A stretch of DNA of 64,000 nt, taken from contig CM114272.1 of assembly GCA_050084515.1 (NCBI GenBank), forward strand, positions 37,820,001 to 37,884,000. Reading direction: 5' to 3'. The notes under the pieces are model-generated. The model made no database searches. It was not told where the DNA came from and saw only the letters and a program-made list of their open reading frames with translations. The DNA comes from Blasia pusilla (taxonomy: Eukaryota; Marchantiophyta; Marchantiopsida; Blasiales). This document shows positions 1 to 11,958 of the stretch, piece after piece; the first letter of the stretch is position 1, and each line of letters opens with the position of its first letter. Position numbers and translations under genes: made by a program.

Positions 1-113
1 CCGGAACCATCAAGCAGAATCTGATATCCCAATCTACATTTTGAGGACAGACAAAAAGTAGCATTAAACTTCCTGAGGCTTAAGATGCAAGAATATACCA
101 ATGCAGCTTAATA

Positions 114-917
114 CTAACTCCTTGAGACAAATATCCTGGATTTTAAAGTATTGATCTGAGAATCAGAAGATGAGGGAACAGATGTAGGAGCAGCAATTGT
201 TGCATCACATTCCAAATTGTTCGATTTGATGTAACCTTCCTTCAGTCTCTCAATCCGCCATTGGAAGATAACTTGCTTCCCTACTCGAGGTCCAATGGGT
301 GGAATAAAGAGCATGCCAACAGCCACAAGTTGCTCAAGAACAGGCATTTGTAAGACAAATGTGCTTGTATAAGTCAAACTTCCTTCATATTCAGTTGCTT
401 GGCTATCAATCCTCCTGACATGAGCATGTGCTCCAATTCTCCGATCGCCAAAAAATTTGTACAGAATAATCAAACTACTCTCTTCAGGAATCTCCATTAC
501 GCGCTCATTGTTGACTATTGACTTCCCTGTAGTGAAAGCACATACAAGCGTCACATAATCAACTTTTGAAGGGAGAAAGTGGCACATTTTGAAGTGAGGA
601 TAATGATCCACTAGTTGAATACATGCTCTTCAAAATTCCATTTCCATAACTTGCAACTTTATATTAAGCAAAAGGATGCTTCCATAAATATTTTACATCC
701 AACATGACGGAAATCTAGTACCTTCTTTCATGATAGGGCTATCCGAGTGGACTACAAATAGTAAAGCCCCTTCAGAGGTTGGTGACGACGTCTGAGGAAG
801 CACCCACAATGGACTAGGTCGTCCATCAGACCCATTAGTATGCACAAAACTTGCTTGCAGCTCCTGCCTGACATCAAGGATTGAGATAGTCGCGACCAAC
901 TCGGATGTGAAAGTAAC
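114..917 (-). CDS. 3' part of a conserved gene, possibly a TRAPP-complex subunit (TRS130/TRAPPC10 or TRAPPC11 type)
   Basis: Two exons are supported on the minus strand. The first, 917 to 722, follows a TTTGTGTGTAG acceptor and ends at an AAG/GTACTA donor. The second, 610 to 114, follows a TTCAACTAG acceptor and runs to a stop at 114. The reading frame is kept across the junction (phase 1), giving a beta-rich protein segment. It contains motifs such as QVIFQWRIERLKEG and MPVLEQLVAVGMLFIPP. A WR(V/I)ERLK string near the C-terminus resembles what I remember of plant TRAPP II subunit C-terminal domains (vesicle tethering at the Golgi), but this assignment is weak. A further short exon may lie at 1019-1000 or 1019-936; upstream sequence is repetitive, so the 5' end is not visible. 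The gene may also splice onward beyond the left edge. I am fairly sure this is real coding sequence and unsure of its identity. Confidence 0.5.
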
Positions 918-1020
918 CTACACACAAATATAAACGTTCCACATTGTTGCAAGATAGCTCTCTTGATAACCAATTGCAACAGCATGTACTTCAGAAAAGG
1001 CTTGTACATTCAAAACCACC

Positions 1021-1335
1021 TATATACACTCCTCTACTCCTTAGCGAAGGAGCGGCTGTGCGATCGAGAAAGTGAGGTGTAGCCACGAGCGGCACGGCCC
1101 GGAAATCGGTGGCGTGTTGCGGCTACGGGCATCACGACAGAGTACTTGATCGTCGTTGAAAAGCTACCAATCATAATATAGCAGCATTAAATGAAAACTC
1201 AAACACCATAATCTGGGGTCACCTACCATCATTGGTTGATGACGAAACTGTGATGACGGGGACGGCCAAACCAAAGTACGTGGTGGCGGCGCAAGTCAGA
1301 GACTCAACGGTGGTCGTGGAAGACCTTCCACTCCA
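1021..1335. repeat. Dispersed repeat, diverged relative of 40216-40790
   Basis: The stretch with CGATCGAGA, CGAGCGGCACG, GGAAATCGGTGGCG, a CGATCATCGTTGA-like string, then TCATTGGTTGATGACGAA and CCAAAGTACGTGGTGGCGGC follows the same order of landmarks as the tandem repeat at 40.2-40.8 kb. It abuts the putative gene at 114-1019 and probably lies in one of its introns. No coding capacity was recognised. Confidence 0.6.
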
Positions 1336-1389
1336 TAATGGCGGAAATGGCAACCAAAGGGTTGACAACAGACGAACGCGGCTCTGAGT

Positions 1390-1520
1390 AGCACTAGGTG
1401 GTAGTGGCGGTTGACGATGGACGGTGGACCGTTGATGGTGACGACCTACAGGTGACGGTGATGGTTGACGGTTGACTATTGCTAGTTGATGGTTGACCTT
1501 TGACGGTAACTATGACGGCG
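1390..1520. repeat. Low-complexity GTTGACGG/GTTGATGG-rich tract
   Basis: Short imperfect iterations of GTTGACGATGG, GTTGATGGTGACG and GGTTGACGGTTGAC fill this stretch. It looks like a decayed minisatellite. Confidence 0.6.
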
Positions 1521-2083
1521 ACGTCTGCCGCCGACGCGGCGGCTGGTTTAGGGTTTGAAGAATTTAACCCTAAAAATCACCTAGTAATGGTAGTTTTTCC
1601 GTAACGTTTTGCTTGCTGCTCCAAATTGCACAATCTTTGTTGCAAAACGTACACAGGTTGAGGATCTATGACATCGTCAAAAAATATTTCGAATCGGATA
1701 TTCCAGTAAAAATTGACGCGGATTGTTGTAAAGCCCAATCTCTTTCTGCTACACAAAATTTGGCAACGCTTACGTGTTGATTTCTCCCAACGAAAATGTA
1801 AAACATGTGAGAACAGAAATCAACAAGGTGCATGGTGCTCCCAAGATCATTGGCATGGGGCAACGTGTCCCCATACTCAATCCCTATGAAAAAATTTGGC
1901 AACGCTTCTGCGCGCCACTCTTCCACACAAAAAATTGGCAAAGGATACATCACAAGTAAGCGGCTCTTGCTACGGTGAGCACTCCCATGAACCGCTGAAT
2001 GGGGAATACGATTCCCAACCAGAAGAACCAACGAGTGACCAGCGAGCTCCCCCATGAAGCTCTCTCATTACTCATTCCGCCTT
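1521..2083. other. Unassigned stretch with one moderately long minus-strand reading frame
   Basis: A 129-codon frame on the minus strand (2055 to 1666) reads through this region. It has no recognisable motif, no clear splice sites and no matching family that I know. The plus strand repeats the phrase AAAATTTGGCAACGCTT twice (near 1754 and 1891), so it may be part of a repeat. I do not call a gene. Confidence 0.3.
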
Positions 2084-2586
2084 TGTAAAATAAGATCAAA
2101 TCTCTCTTACAACACTATAGTTCTCACATGTGTCTCTGAATGTCAAACCAAACCCACTCTCCTAATGAGAGGCTTGGATTACACACAACAGGCAAGCAAG
2201 ACCATAGCTCCGCCGCCTCATGCCAAGAGGTTAAAAAAAGAGAGAATGAGTTCTCAAGCTCTCTCTCCTTGAGGTATACCCATCCCCTCTCCCAAACTCT
2301 CTCCATGGTAACCTATGATCCCAAGTCACCTCCTTGGCTCTTGACCTGATGTAGGAGGTCAAGGGTGACTTACCAAAAAAAGAAAGCAGATCATGTAATC
2401 AAAATAGGACTTACCTAAAATAGTAAGTTACTCAATATGGCCCCAAATGAGCCGAAACTAAGGAGAAACCTGCTCGGCATGTTTTGCGGGGTCTCAGCAG
2501 GTTATCTTCGACCTAGTGAGCCTGTCCCCCACTACTCACGAAGGCGTTCTACTATATCTCACCGATATATCCTAAAAGACATGAAA
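2084..2586 (+). repeat. Copy 1 of a ~515-bp TG...CA dispersed repeat, LTR-like
   Basis: It starts with TGTAAAATAAGATC and runs to CCTAAAAGACATGA. Colinear landmarks shared with copies at 15211-15726 and 25880-26396 include TCCTAATGAGAGGCTTGG, ACCATAGCTCCGCCGCCTCA, CCAAGTCACCTCCTTGGCTC, AGGAGGTCAAGGGTGA and CACTACTCACGAAGGCG. The other two copies end in GTGACA, giving TG...CA ends like a solo LTR. No 5-bp target duplication was found around this copy. All three copies lie in the same orientation. Confidence 0.8.
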
Positions 2587-3505
2587 ATTTTGTTGCTCTC
2601 CCAACCTCCGAATGCGTCTAAAGATGTGAGTTTTATAAAAAAAATTGGATTCATTCTAATTATGCCCGATCCCAACCGAAGAGAGGAGGCTATCCCACTA
2701 CTTCTATATAGAGAAGAGAAAGCCTCCAACCCCTACTATATTGAGAAGAGAGTCTAATCTTGGTATCCCCTACTATGAAGAGAAAGCCTCCAAGCCCAAA
2801 GCTACTATTACATTGTTCCTATTTAAGAAATTATCATTCTCTCATGTTATTTCCCAGGTAAGCATGTGTAGTTATTTCCCATGTTACTCCGTGTAATTTT
2901 CTCGTGCGTACTCCGTTAATGTTTTCCCGTGTATGGAGTATTTGTCCGTATGTTTCTTTTGAATATATTTTGAGTTTATTAATAAAAAACCAAAACAATA
3001 CCATGCCAGCAACTAGCCGTCGCCGGCATGGCACCGTGAAAGGACTTGAGACGTGACGAAGACGAAGCTATGTCTCCGATGGGTTAGTGGTAGAGGACGT
3101 GAACAAACGATAGGGGTGTACTGAGACCGCATGCGGTTACCGAGTTTTATTCAACATAAAAGTAGAGACCGCCAAAAGTCTAGCGTATTTGAAAATGTGC
3201 ACTTTATTTCGGATCCGGAGGTTTAATCCAGCGGTTGGAACTTGGCTTGCTATTCTCGGTCCCCGGCTTTCCCTCCTGGCCAGTCGTGTTCATGAAAGAA
3301 GTCGGCTCTTCCCAACCCTTGGCGCTTCCTTCCAAGGATGTTGACTTGTTGGTCCAAGTAAATTGCGCAAAATTTGAACTTTGAACACGAGGGAACATCC
3401 CAGCGGATCCCATCTGACCCGACCCCAAACTAACAATAGTGGCGAGTTGACTAGTTCTCTTCCCCCGTATTACCTACTATTTTTGCAACGGACGTCAGTC
3501 CTCCG
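2587..3505. other. No gene recognised
   Basis: Small frames only, none with coding character. A CCATGCC...GGCATGG inverted repeat lies at about 3001-3031. Nothing else is supported. Confidence 0.5.
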
Positions 3506-3925
3506 GTTAAACGCGGAGTAGCGGAATGCGAGATGCCCGTTCGAGTTCAACGGACTCCAACTGGAGAGATATAGAAGAAAACTACCACCATGAAAAATCA
3601 TCCGCGAGGGAAGGGCAAACACTCTTACGGGGGCGGGCACGCAAGATTAGGCCACACAGGCATTACATGTGTAAATAGGGATTTGGGAGAACACACTTCG
3701 GCATGCGGAACACCTAATCCCTCAGTAGGATTAGTATTAATTAAACGCGGAGTAGCGGAATGCAAGATGCCCGATCAAGTCCAACGGAGAGACATAGAAG
3801 GAAAAAGAAAACTACCATCGGATGAGGCAAAACTATCGTTGAGTAAAAGTAGTAAACATGTGTAAATAGAGCTTTGGAAGAACACACTTCGGCATGCTTA
3901 ACACCCAGTAGGATTAGTATTAACG
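3506..3925. repeat. Two diverged tandem units of about 190-230 bp
   Basis: AAACGCGGAGTAGCGGAATG followed by AGATGCCCG, a GAGAGA(C/T)ATAGAAG block, CATGTGTAAATAG, GAACACACTTCGGCATGC and AGTAGGATTAGTATTAA occurs twice in the same order, near 3508-3740 and 3740-3925. The units differ by substitutions and internal deletions, so the duplication is old. Confidence 0.75.
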
Positions 3926-4505
3926 ATGCGTATGAGGACATGTACTGCTGCCAACTATGGTGAGGACCCCATCACGTTCGGACAGACGGACCAGATCTGA
4001 TCGGTTGGAGTACGGCGCATTGAGGGGCACCACCACCATACTGGAGAGCCACGGAGCGCAAACTGCGTCAGCGATTCGTCGTCGTCCGCCAGTCCAATCG
4101 TGCCATCCGCTGATGATCGTCGCTGGCATGGCAGACAGCAGTCCTTATCGGAACGATCTGATCTCCATCAACTGCCGTGGGGTACCCAGCTCTAGACAGT
4201 TAGTAGTAGTCCAGTGGGTGCTTGCTCGCCTTCACGGCCAAAATGCGCTTCGATGACGATGTGGACGAGCAGTTGGTAGCGTCAATCAGGGTTGTATTCC
4301 AGCATGCCAGATGGGTGTGGTCCCACGGACTTTCCTGATTCCGTACCCGTGAGTTTCCTACGGAGTTAGGGTCCACAGTAATTAGGTGACTGAGGATTCC
4401 GTTCTACTTCCGACCTCCAAATCCTAGTCGTCTAATACGGCATCTCACCATGTGAGATGCCGTAGTCATGACCACGGATGGGACGGGATACGTGACGAGG
4501 TCCCA
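3926..4505. other. No gene recognised; 13-bp-stem palindrome at 4436-4464
   Basis: The palindrome TACGGCATCTCAC-CAT-GTGAGATGCCGTA is perfect and lies 40 bp left of the hAT element. The plus-strand 99-codon frame at 3957-4256 has no recognisable motif and is not called as a gene. Confidence 0.5.
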
Positions 4506-4784
4506 TGTCCAAGCAGGGTCGGATAGTATTTTTTAGTAGATCAGTTTTTTATCCGGAAACATTTAGGTTTTTTGAAATAATTCTCACCCTAAGACTTTTT
4601 ACCTTATCAGGTTTTTGCCCAAAATGTTTTTCCTTCTAACGTTATTTCTTGCATGTAATTTGAGCCACCAGTTTTTTGATGGGTTTGGAATTGGCATGCC
4701 AGTTTTTTTTGTCTCATTTTCAGTTTAGTTCTGGTTATAAGCAAAGTCCCCAATAGCCTTCTCAGCTCACCTCCTCATTTTCTT

Positions 4785-4889
4785 ACCTCTGGCTGGAGTT
4801 GAACCAGAATTCCCCCTACCAGTTGGGGGCCAGAGGTGCTAAGAACCCTTCCTACAAGGAGTATTCATAAAATGAACTTTCTTTGTAGG
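4785..4889 (-). ncRNA. tRNA-like fold plus hairpin in the hAT-1 3' region
   Basis: On the minus strand, 4837-4785 folds as an 8-bp closing stem (ACCTCTGG/CCAGAGGT), a 5-bp arm (CCCCC/GGGGG, 8-nt loop), a 4-nt linker and a 4-bp arm (CTGG/CCAG) whose 7-nt loop TTCAACT matches the T-loop/B-box consensus. Just upstream on that strand, 4889-4851 can form a long imperfect hairpin (CCTACAA...TTTGTAGG). The same two structures, with compensatory changes, occur at 31296-31401. Whether it is transcribed is inferred only. Confidence 0.5.
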
Positions 4890-5052
4890 AGGGGTTTGAA
4901 TACAACAAATAAATAACTACTAAAAGCATTTGCAAAATGAAATGAAGTCACAGAGAAACTAGGATGAAGGGTCAGGGTTAAGCTCACCTTCCTCAACAGC
5001 TTCAAGTACAACGGGAGGAACAATATACAACTCTGGATTAGCATATACAAAT

Positions 5053-7265
5053 CTATATTCCTTTGAGTGTTTCCATGTGTCCATAGCAGGAATTGAGGAC
5101 CTTATCCACATCAAAATTCTCATTTGGACCCTCCATATTAACCCTCAGCAAAGCTTCCAAGTGATAAAAGGTTAAGCTATTTCTTAACCTATTCTTAATG
5201 ACATTCTGAATGCTAAAAGCTCTCTCACATGATGCTGTTGATACACATTGGACTCTAGCTATATCACCTAAAATACAGATATTAGCATACTTAGTCTTCA
5301 GGCTCAGACTACCACTTACCATACACCATAAGTCCTTGAAGGACTTCTCCTTCCATTCTGTCATGGCCTGAATCTTGAAGGCCAAGAATTCATTCGTGAG
5401 GGCTGCACCATCTAGAAGAGGCTTTTTCACCTTGCCATGCAAGGTTTTTCCCTGTCCATAGAAAGAGCTCAACATTTCCAAGTCTCTCACACCCCAATCT
5501 CTTAAACTAGATATGGTAGAAGGCATTTGGGATGGATTGAGGATCTTAAAACCTCCAATGATGTTAGTGTCTTCAAACCTTTCTTGCAAAGCTACACATA
5601 TGGCATCAACAAAATTCCTTTGGAAAAAAACAGCTTCTTCTAAATCCTTTCCTGTCACATCCCTATCCATTTGGATTGAATGAAAGAAAGAACCCCTTAT
5701 CTCTGATTGCAAGCGGTGCAGATATCCATCACTAGGACCATCGGAAGGAGATGAAAACCGTTAGATTGACAAATGAGAAAGGCATTCATATCTACACTTT
5801 CATGTACATAATTCATTCTAACATGTGCTATCTGAGTCTGAACAATAGAAGAAATGCTAGATATATCAACAAACTTCATCTGGAATAACTTGCTCAACAT
5901 TGCCATAGAATGAAGTATGTCAGCCAAAAAGTATAAAATGTAAATCATTTTGAAGGACTTTAACCTCTTTAGAAGATGTGAAGCTACCAGATCATCTTCC
6001 TTGGGATTCACAGTAGAGAAGTAGACCATGACCGATTCTAAACTATCACATAAAGAGGAAATGGCTTGCCACCCGCTAAGCCATCTGACCTTCTGATAAC
6101 GTTTCATGACTTTCTTATAATCATTTAGCTCTTCTTGTATAGAAGAGAGACCAGACTTCCTCTTAGAACTCTTCTTGAAATAAAATGCAACAGAATTCAA
6201 AATTTTATCCACCTCATCACTAAGTTCCTTACACCTTGGGCTCTTTGCTGCAACAAGAGCAGCTAAGTTTGTTTGGTGTGCCACACAATGGACGCTTGTC
6301 ATGTAAGGATTAACGTTCCTCTTGAAACGGGCACTTACCCCATGCCTAGTACCTACCATAGTGTTGGTCCCATCAGACCCAAAACCAACCATCTTCTCAA
6401 AATCCAATTCCTATTCCCTAAGTAAGGATACTAAACAATCTGAAATGGACTCGACATCCTTGTTCTCAACCTTGATCAATCCTAAGAAGAAGATGCACAC
6501 TTGACCTTCATCCAAGTAAGTGACGAAGGCAACGAGGTGTCCTGTTACTGATATGTTAGTGGATTCATCTACTATTATTCCGTAAAAGGGACTAAGTCTA
6601 ACCCTAACTAGAAGCAATCTTTGAATTACCAAACTAATACATGTTATCATATGTGCAGATGTATCATCATCCTGATACATCAATTTTGTGAGCATCATAG
6701 ATCCAGATTTGAGTAATGTACAGAGACCAGGGAATGAGGAAAATGCAACAATATACTTAGCAATGAAGTATGCTCCTCGAAAAAGATTAAGCACCGCTAA
6801 ATCACAGTTTCTATTGGTGCTTGCAATATCTTTCTGTAGAGTTTTTCTACCACTATACTCAGCCCAAGCCAATTTTTTATGTTCCTTGTATTTACCATGG
6901 TCTGTGAAGGTAGAAATCTTCACATTGATGGCTCCGGATGTGGCAAATACATATTTTTTTCCTGAGTCCTTGCACACTTTACAAAATACCCTCCCCGTGT
7001 GAGGCTCAAATTGAATCCATTCAAAAGCTTGATACCAAAAGTCTTTCCAAAGCCTATTGTTCTCTTCAATCTTTGAAGAAGCAAGATCTGAAGGAGAATC
7101 TATCTCCTCACATGAGTTGGTTTCTACTGCTGCTTCAGTGACAGTCCTCTTCATAAACCCCAGATCAGAAAGGGATTTTTGTCTCTTACCCCTAGATGCA
7201 TTGTTGGCTGAAATATCCTCCATAAGGGACTCTGAGAGTTCATGTTTGTAGTCTTTAATATACAC
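5053..7265 (-). pseudogene. hAT transposase (TTF-type zinc finger, DUF4371, hAT dimerisation), disrupted
   Basis: Three consecutive minus-strand frames (7265-6411, 6407-5697, 5712-5053) make one protein of about 740 residues. The first carries a TTF/BED-like zinc finger (CKVC...H...H near FTDHGKYKEHKK) and the catalytic-core segment FYGIIVDESTNIS. The second continues with GSDGTNTMVG and SVHCVAHQTNLA, typical of DUF4371 hAT transposases. The third ends with the dimerisation motif STASCERAFSIQNVIKNRL. An in-frame TAG separates the first and second frames (near 6408). A frameshift near 5700-5750 separates the second and third; the second hAT element supplies the colinear frame (GGYLKRLQSKIRG against GYLHRLQSEIRG). 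These lesions mean it cannot make an intact transposase. Its nearest neighbours are only element ends. Confidence 0.85.
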
Positions 7266-8526
7266 GCTACTGTGAAACCCTTTGTAAAGGGTTTAGGCTC
7301 GGACGGTTTCAAGGGTTACAGAACCAATGAAAGGCTCACAAAACTTCAAACAAAGAGCGACAACGACGAGCTACAAAAGTGCAAATGAGACCCAAGTCCC
7401 CGACCCCTACTCTCTCGGGCCCCAACTCCCTATCTCCTGAGAGAAAAAAGGAAAATAAGCGAGCGGCGAGTAGGAGGAGAATGCAGTGTGCACGCGCTGC
7501 TCTCGGATTGCAATGGTACGAGAACGCGGTGCGAGATCCAACACATGAGGATTGAGGACCAAGTCCCCACTCCCAATTTCTCTCCCGAGTCCCTAACTCC
7601 TACAGTAGCGATGAGGCTCGGATGAGCTTTTGAGACTCTGAGTGAGTTACACTTGCCTATCCAACTCGCGGAACTGGATGAGGTGCGTCGGGCAGCCGAT
7701 TTCTTCCGTTGAATCCTTCTCAAATTGTTGTCACTTGCGGTGGCTGGCAAGCAGTACAACTGGGCAGCATGGAGCTGCTTGAATTAGCAATTGACCAGTG
7801 AGGAGCAATAGAGCATTGAGCGAACACAGTAAGAACTAAGCAGTCACGGCAATGAGCATTGAGAGCAGCGAGGAGTAAAAAAAATGATGAGCAAGCAACG
7901 AGGCGCCAAGCTCGAGCGAGCAACAAGGTGCCGAGGATGGTGAGGAATCGAGTAAGCACTAAGTAGTAAGCACACCGAGCAACAAGGCGCCCAAGACGGC
8001 GAGGAGCAACACGACGAGCAACAATAACTCATGACTCAGGAGTAAGCAAGAGTCTCCGACGCGGCAACTACCATTCAGGAAGGAGCGAAGAGAAAATGAA
8101 AATTGAGTTGCAAATGCCTCGACCGAGTTGATCCTTACTCCCCTGGTCCGTGCCTCCCCCTCTCCCCGAAATGTGAAGTTGTGAACTGCCGTCAGATCAT
8201 CCGCACCCTAGAAGGGACGGCTGGATGAACCTTGCACCCTCGCCCCCTTATCCACTAACCTCTTGACACCTGTCGGGACCCGGCGCCTCCTTCCCCCTGT
8301 CGGAAAATACATGCATCCTTCAACAAGTCCCAGTTACACTGTCGGGAATTTCCAACCGGTTTCCTCAAAACTGCCGGCGTTTGTGACTTGAAGCAGCTCA
8401 CTTCCGACGATTCCTCATTCCTCTTCGGTCTCGTCCCCGGGCCTGAGTTGCGTCCATTGGAAAATCTCAATTTCTGCCGGTAGCCTTTACAAAGGATGCC
8501 GATACTGTCTGAGCCTTGTGTCCAAG

Positions 8527-11500
8527 GTTAGGGGATCGTGTGGGAAGCATGTACCATCAAAGTTGATGGCGGGTGGGCCCTAACAAACCTTCCCCAAGTG
8601 AGCTCTCCACCACAATCCGGTCTCTTTCCATCCTTAGAAACTTTGAAAGGGGAAGTGTATGTAAATTGAAGAAGAAATGAAAGAAGGAAATATATGTATA
8701 TATAAAATATAATATAACTAATACCAATACTAGTGGATGGTGGTATGGACCAAGAGATTAATAACCACCAATTATTATGGCTCGATTCATGAATATCAAT
8801 GTTTGTGCACGATCACGGAGAAGCATTCTCCATGGTAAATAGTGACAATGTGACAACGAAGAGAGAAAGACTGTGAGAAGTGATTCATGAGGAAATTGAT
8901 GCATTTCCTCTTTTTTTAATTCTCAAAAGATATATGTATGTGACAAAAAATTCAACTATGAAAGGAAAAATTCATCAATTGAATATCGCACCAATCAACT
9001 CTTTGATTCTTATTGTGCATTGGCCATGGAGCTTTCAGTATGTGGGACTAGATCCATCAAATCAAAACGTGTTGGGTTAGCTACTACCACATCACATGAT
9101 ATGTTGTAAGAATTACTTCCCAAAGTGTAACCAAAATGTATATCTGGGATTGAAAATGAAAATTATGAGGTGAGAGAAATAGGAGCAAAGACTTTAATAC
9201 ATAGTATATTCTGTCAAGGATGTTGAAGACACTAATAAGTCCAACTCCTTGATGAGAGGTTGCTTGTGTAGTAGAAGGTAGGACATGTAATTGCTCTTGC
9301 CCAAGAGTGTACCCTGTAATATAAGCCATCAATGTTGTTTCCTCTCTTATTAGATCATGAGTCACTATTTAACACCATCTGCACATCAAATGATATAGAT
9401 ATCCTTTGAATCAATGGGCTTCCCACATACACAAGTAGGCATATACTTCTTTAATATTATAGATGAAAAAAAAGAGGTTGGACTAGATGTATGACTTGTT
9501 GATTGGAGGATTTTGTTGACACGATCGAGTCCGGGTTGAGGTTTGCAGTTGCTAAGGAGTGATCGACATTTGTTCAGATTATCCATTCTGATCTTTTGCC
9601 TGTACGTGTTAGGGAATTTCGGGTATTGGGAAGTTATTTGGGATATTGGGTTTCGTGTAGATGCTAAGAGTATTGTTGATGTATGGGTTTAGGGGACATC
9701 GCCTCACAACACACTTCTCAATGAGAGAGTGTGTAGATTGACTGTCACATGCTAGTTTTAGTGATTGAGTGATTACTCACGAGGTTCAGAGTGATCACAT
9801 CAAAGGGGCACGAGGATCATCACGACGTCATTTTGGGACTTTGAGATGCGAGGTGGTAGACCCGAGAGTAGCTCTAGAGGTTTTACACGGACTGGAGCGA
9901 GGTTTTCAGGGTCTGCACGTGAGGGACTGCCTCGACCTCCTTCTGTGTCATCTTCAGACAAGGGGGAGATTGTAGAGGAGTGTGTTAGTGCATCACCGCA
10001 CACAACTCGTGGTCCTACCGCTTGGGAGTATGAGATGGACGATTGGGGTAGAGGACCGCCTAGGTTTCCGGGTGTTATAGGCACTTATAGAGTTACACAA
10101 CTTCATTGCAAAGTTTAGAAGTTGGTCTAACTCATAGTAGGCTAGGAACTCTAGAGAGTTCAACTCATTTACATAATGGAACGATATGTTCCAACACCTA
10201 GGGGGAACACCCATGGACGATTACCATGAGTTATCCTACACATATGCCGAGGAGATTGAGGCATGGCGCTCTTCTATCACTACACTATGTGTCATGGACG
10301 GATCCATTCCCACATGAGGAGGAGGAGTGAGGAGAGGCTACTTTCTCTTCTACGAGTGATGTGTTATGAGGGTTTCCGCGAGTGATGTATTAAGACGACG
10401 GCCAGTGTTGTGTACCGCGCTCCTTTACTTTCTACTTTCGATGTTATGACATTGAGAGGTATGTCCACCGATGTTTTTTGGCTGGTCACTACGTTAGGTG
10501 AGCGTGGAGTTGGTGTTCTTGCGTCACACTCAGGGGTAATTCCAGAAGAGGTGATGGATCCCTCACAGCCTATGCTCGGGCTGTGCACGTCAGATTCATG
10601 GTAGGCTGCAGCTGCTAGGATGGCGAAAATGCCCGCTAGACCCGCTATAGAGCGTGCCATGGATGCTCTTGGTGTTGTGTTGCTAGATAATCGTGGAGAG
10701 GTCTTCAAGTTAGTGTCTCCACGAGATAGTCTACATCGTGTTTTGTTGGATTCAGGAACGTAACCCCTAATGTTGGGAAAGCGGCATTCAGAAGATTGGG
10801 CTTGATGAGAGTCGATGTGGAGCGTTGTCCATTCTAGATACAGACATCCTTGGGTGGAGCGAGAACCACACAATATATCATTTGAAAGAGGGTCGTGGTG
10901 AGGATTCGCCACCAAAAGTACTAGAAATGGAAGCCTAATGTGAGATATCCTAATGCATTCATTTCCTATGATATAAGTTGTGGCATCTATTATATTATAA
11001 CGTAAAACCATATTTAGCATTCTTTGAGCACATGGTCTCTTTATAGTAAGGGGCGTGTTTTAAGGTCAAATGGTCTAAAATCAAGGATCGGTTTCATGAA
11101 CCTTTTGAGATCCACGCCTTGCGGTAAGGTTAGTTGGAAGCAAATTGGCGTACAATTTTGGTCTCGTTGAAATCAAAGCTTAGGTTTTTAAGGTAAAATT
11201 TGGTGAGGAATTTCAAGACATATGTCTCATGGGATTAGGTCTTAAGAGATATCTGACATAAAAAGAGGGTTTTATTGTAAATTTCATTATGATGAAAATT
11301 AAAGAACCTAGGGAATATAAATCCAAAAGTGTAAATAGGATTTGATGTAGAAGAAGATTAAAAGCCCTTTAAGATGTACAATGATGATTAATCCAATCAA
11401 AATTTACAGTATGACAAAAATACATATTCACATGAAACTTTATTTAGTGTTCCACCATCATGTTGTCCCTTTTTTCCTTGTATCACTAAGTCATCCTTAC

Positions 11501-11958
11501 ATAGAAATTTTGTTGGGAGTTTCCTTTGGCGCTTCCCATGTAAGACTTGACTCAAAGTAACAAAAACAAATCCCTTGGCTAAGCTTCAAATGGAAAGAAA
11601 CCTCAAAAGTGTTTATAAGCCTTCTTACAAATGCATCTAAAGGAGATTGTAAGAAAATATTTGAGGGTTGGTGAAAAAAGGTTGGATTGAGAAAAAATGA
11701 TCTATATGCCATTTACGAAAGTTCGTATGTCATCTATCTATCAAAGGATCCTAAAAAATTAATAAGAGCAAAAGCAAGATGCCATGGTTCTAAGATGCTA
11801 TTAGGTTCACTGCCACTAAAAAAATTTGAAAATAATATTCTTGATAGCTATTGGACATGACTATCGAAAAGAGAGCTTCTCATGGTGACGTCTCTTACAT
11901 CTTGAATACCCCTCAAAGCAATATTGACTTGGGCACATTGCAATTTAATAGAAACCTA
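8527..11958. other. No confident gene; weak coding-like patches at 9846-10118 and 10200-10300
   Basis: A plus-strand frame at 9846-10118 encodes an Arg/Gly/Ser-rich peptide with stops on both sides. The patch following it reads TPMDDYHELSYTYAEEIEAW in one frame. Both could be decayed retrotransposon gag, but no zinc knuckle, protease or polymerase motif accompanies them. The rest is AT-rich and featureless. Confidence 0.35.

Larger units (their letters stand above)
4514..8518 (-). mobile_element. hAT-superfamily DNA transposon, complete ends, decayed transposase
   Basis: The left end CAGGGTCGGATAGTAT is matched by an imperfect inverted right end, ATACTGTCTGAGCCTTG at 8502-8518. The element is flanked by identical 8-bp direct repeats TGTCCAAG (4506-4513 and 8519-8526), the duplication size expected of hAT insertion. 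The transposase lies on the minus strand at about 7265-5053. The 3' region (4785-4889) holds a structured tRNA-like motif shared with the second hAT element. The 7.3-8.5 kb part is a non-coding leader full of GAGCAA/GAGGCG-type short iterations, also seen in the second element. Total length is 4005 bp. Confidence 0.85.

Noticed and set aside
3506-3925. CRISPR-like or satellite array
   Set aside because: Only two diverged units without spacers; an ordinary tandem duplication.
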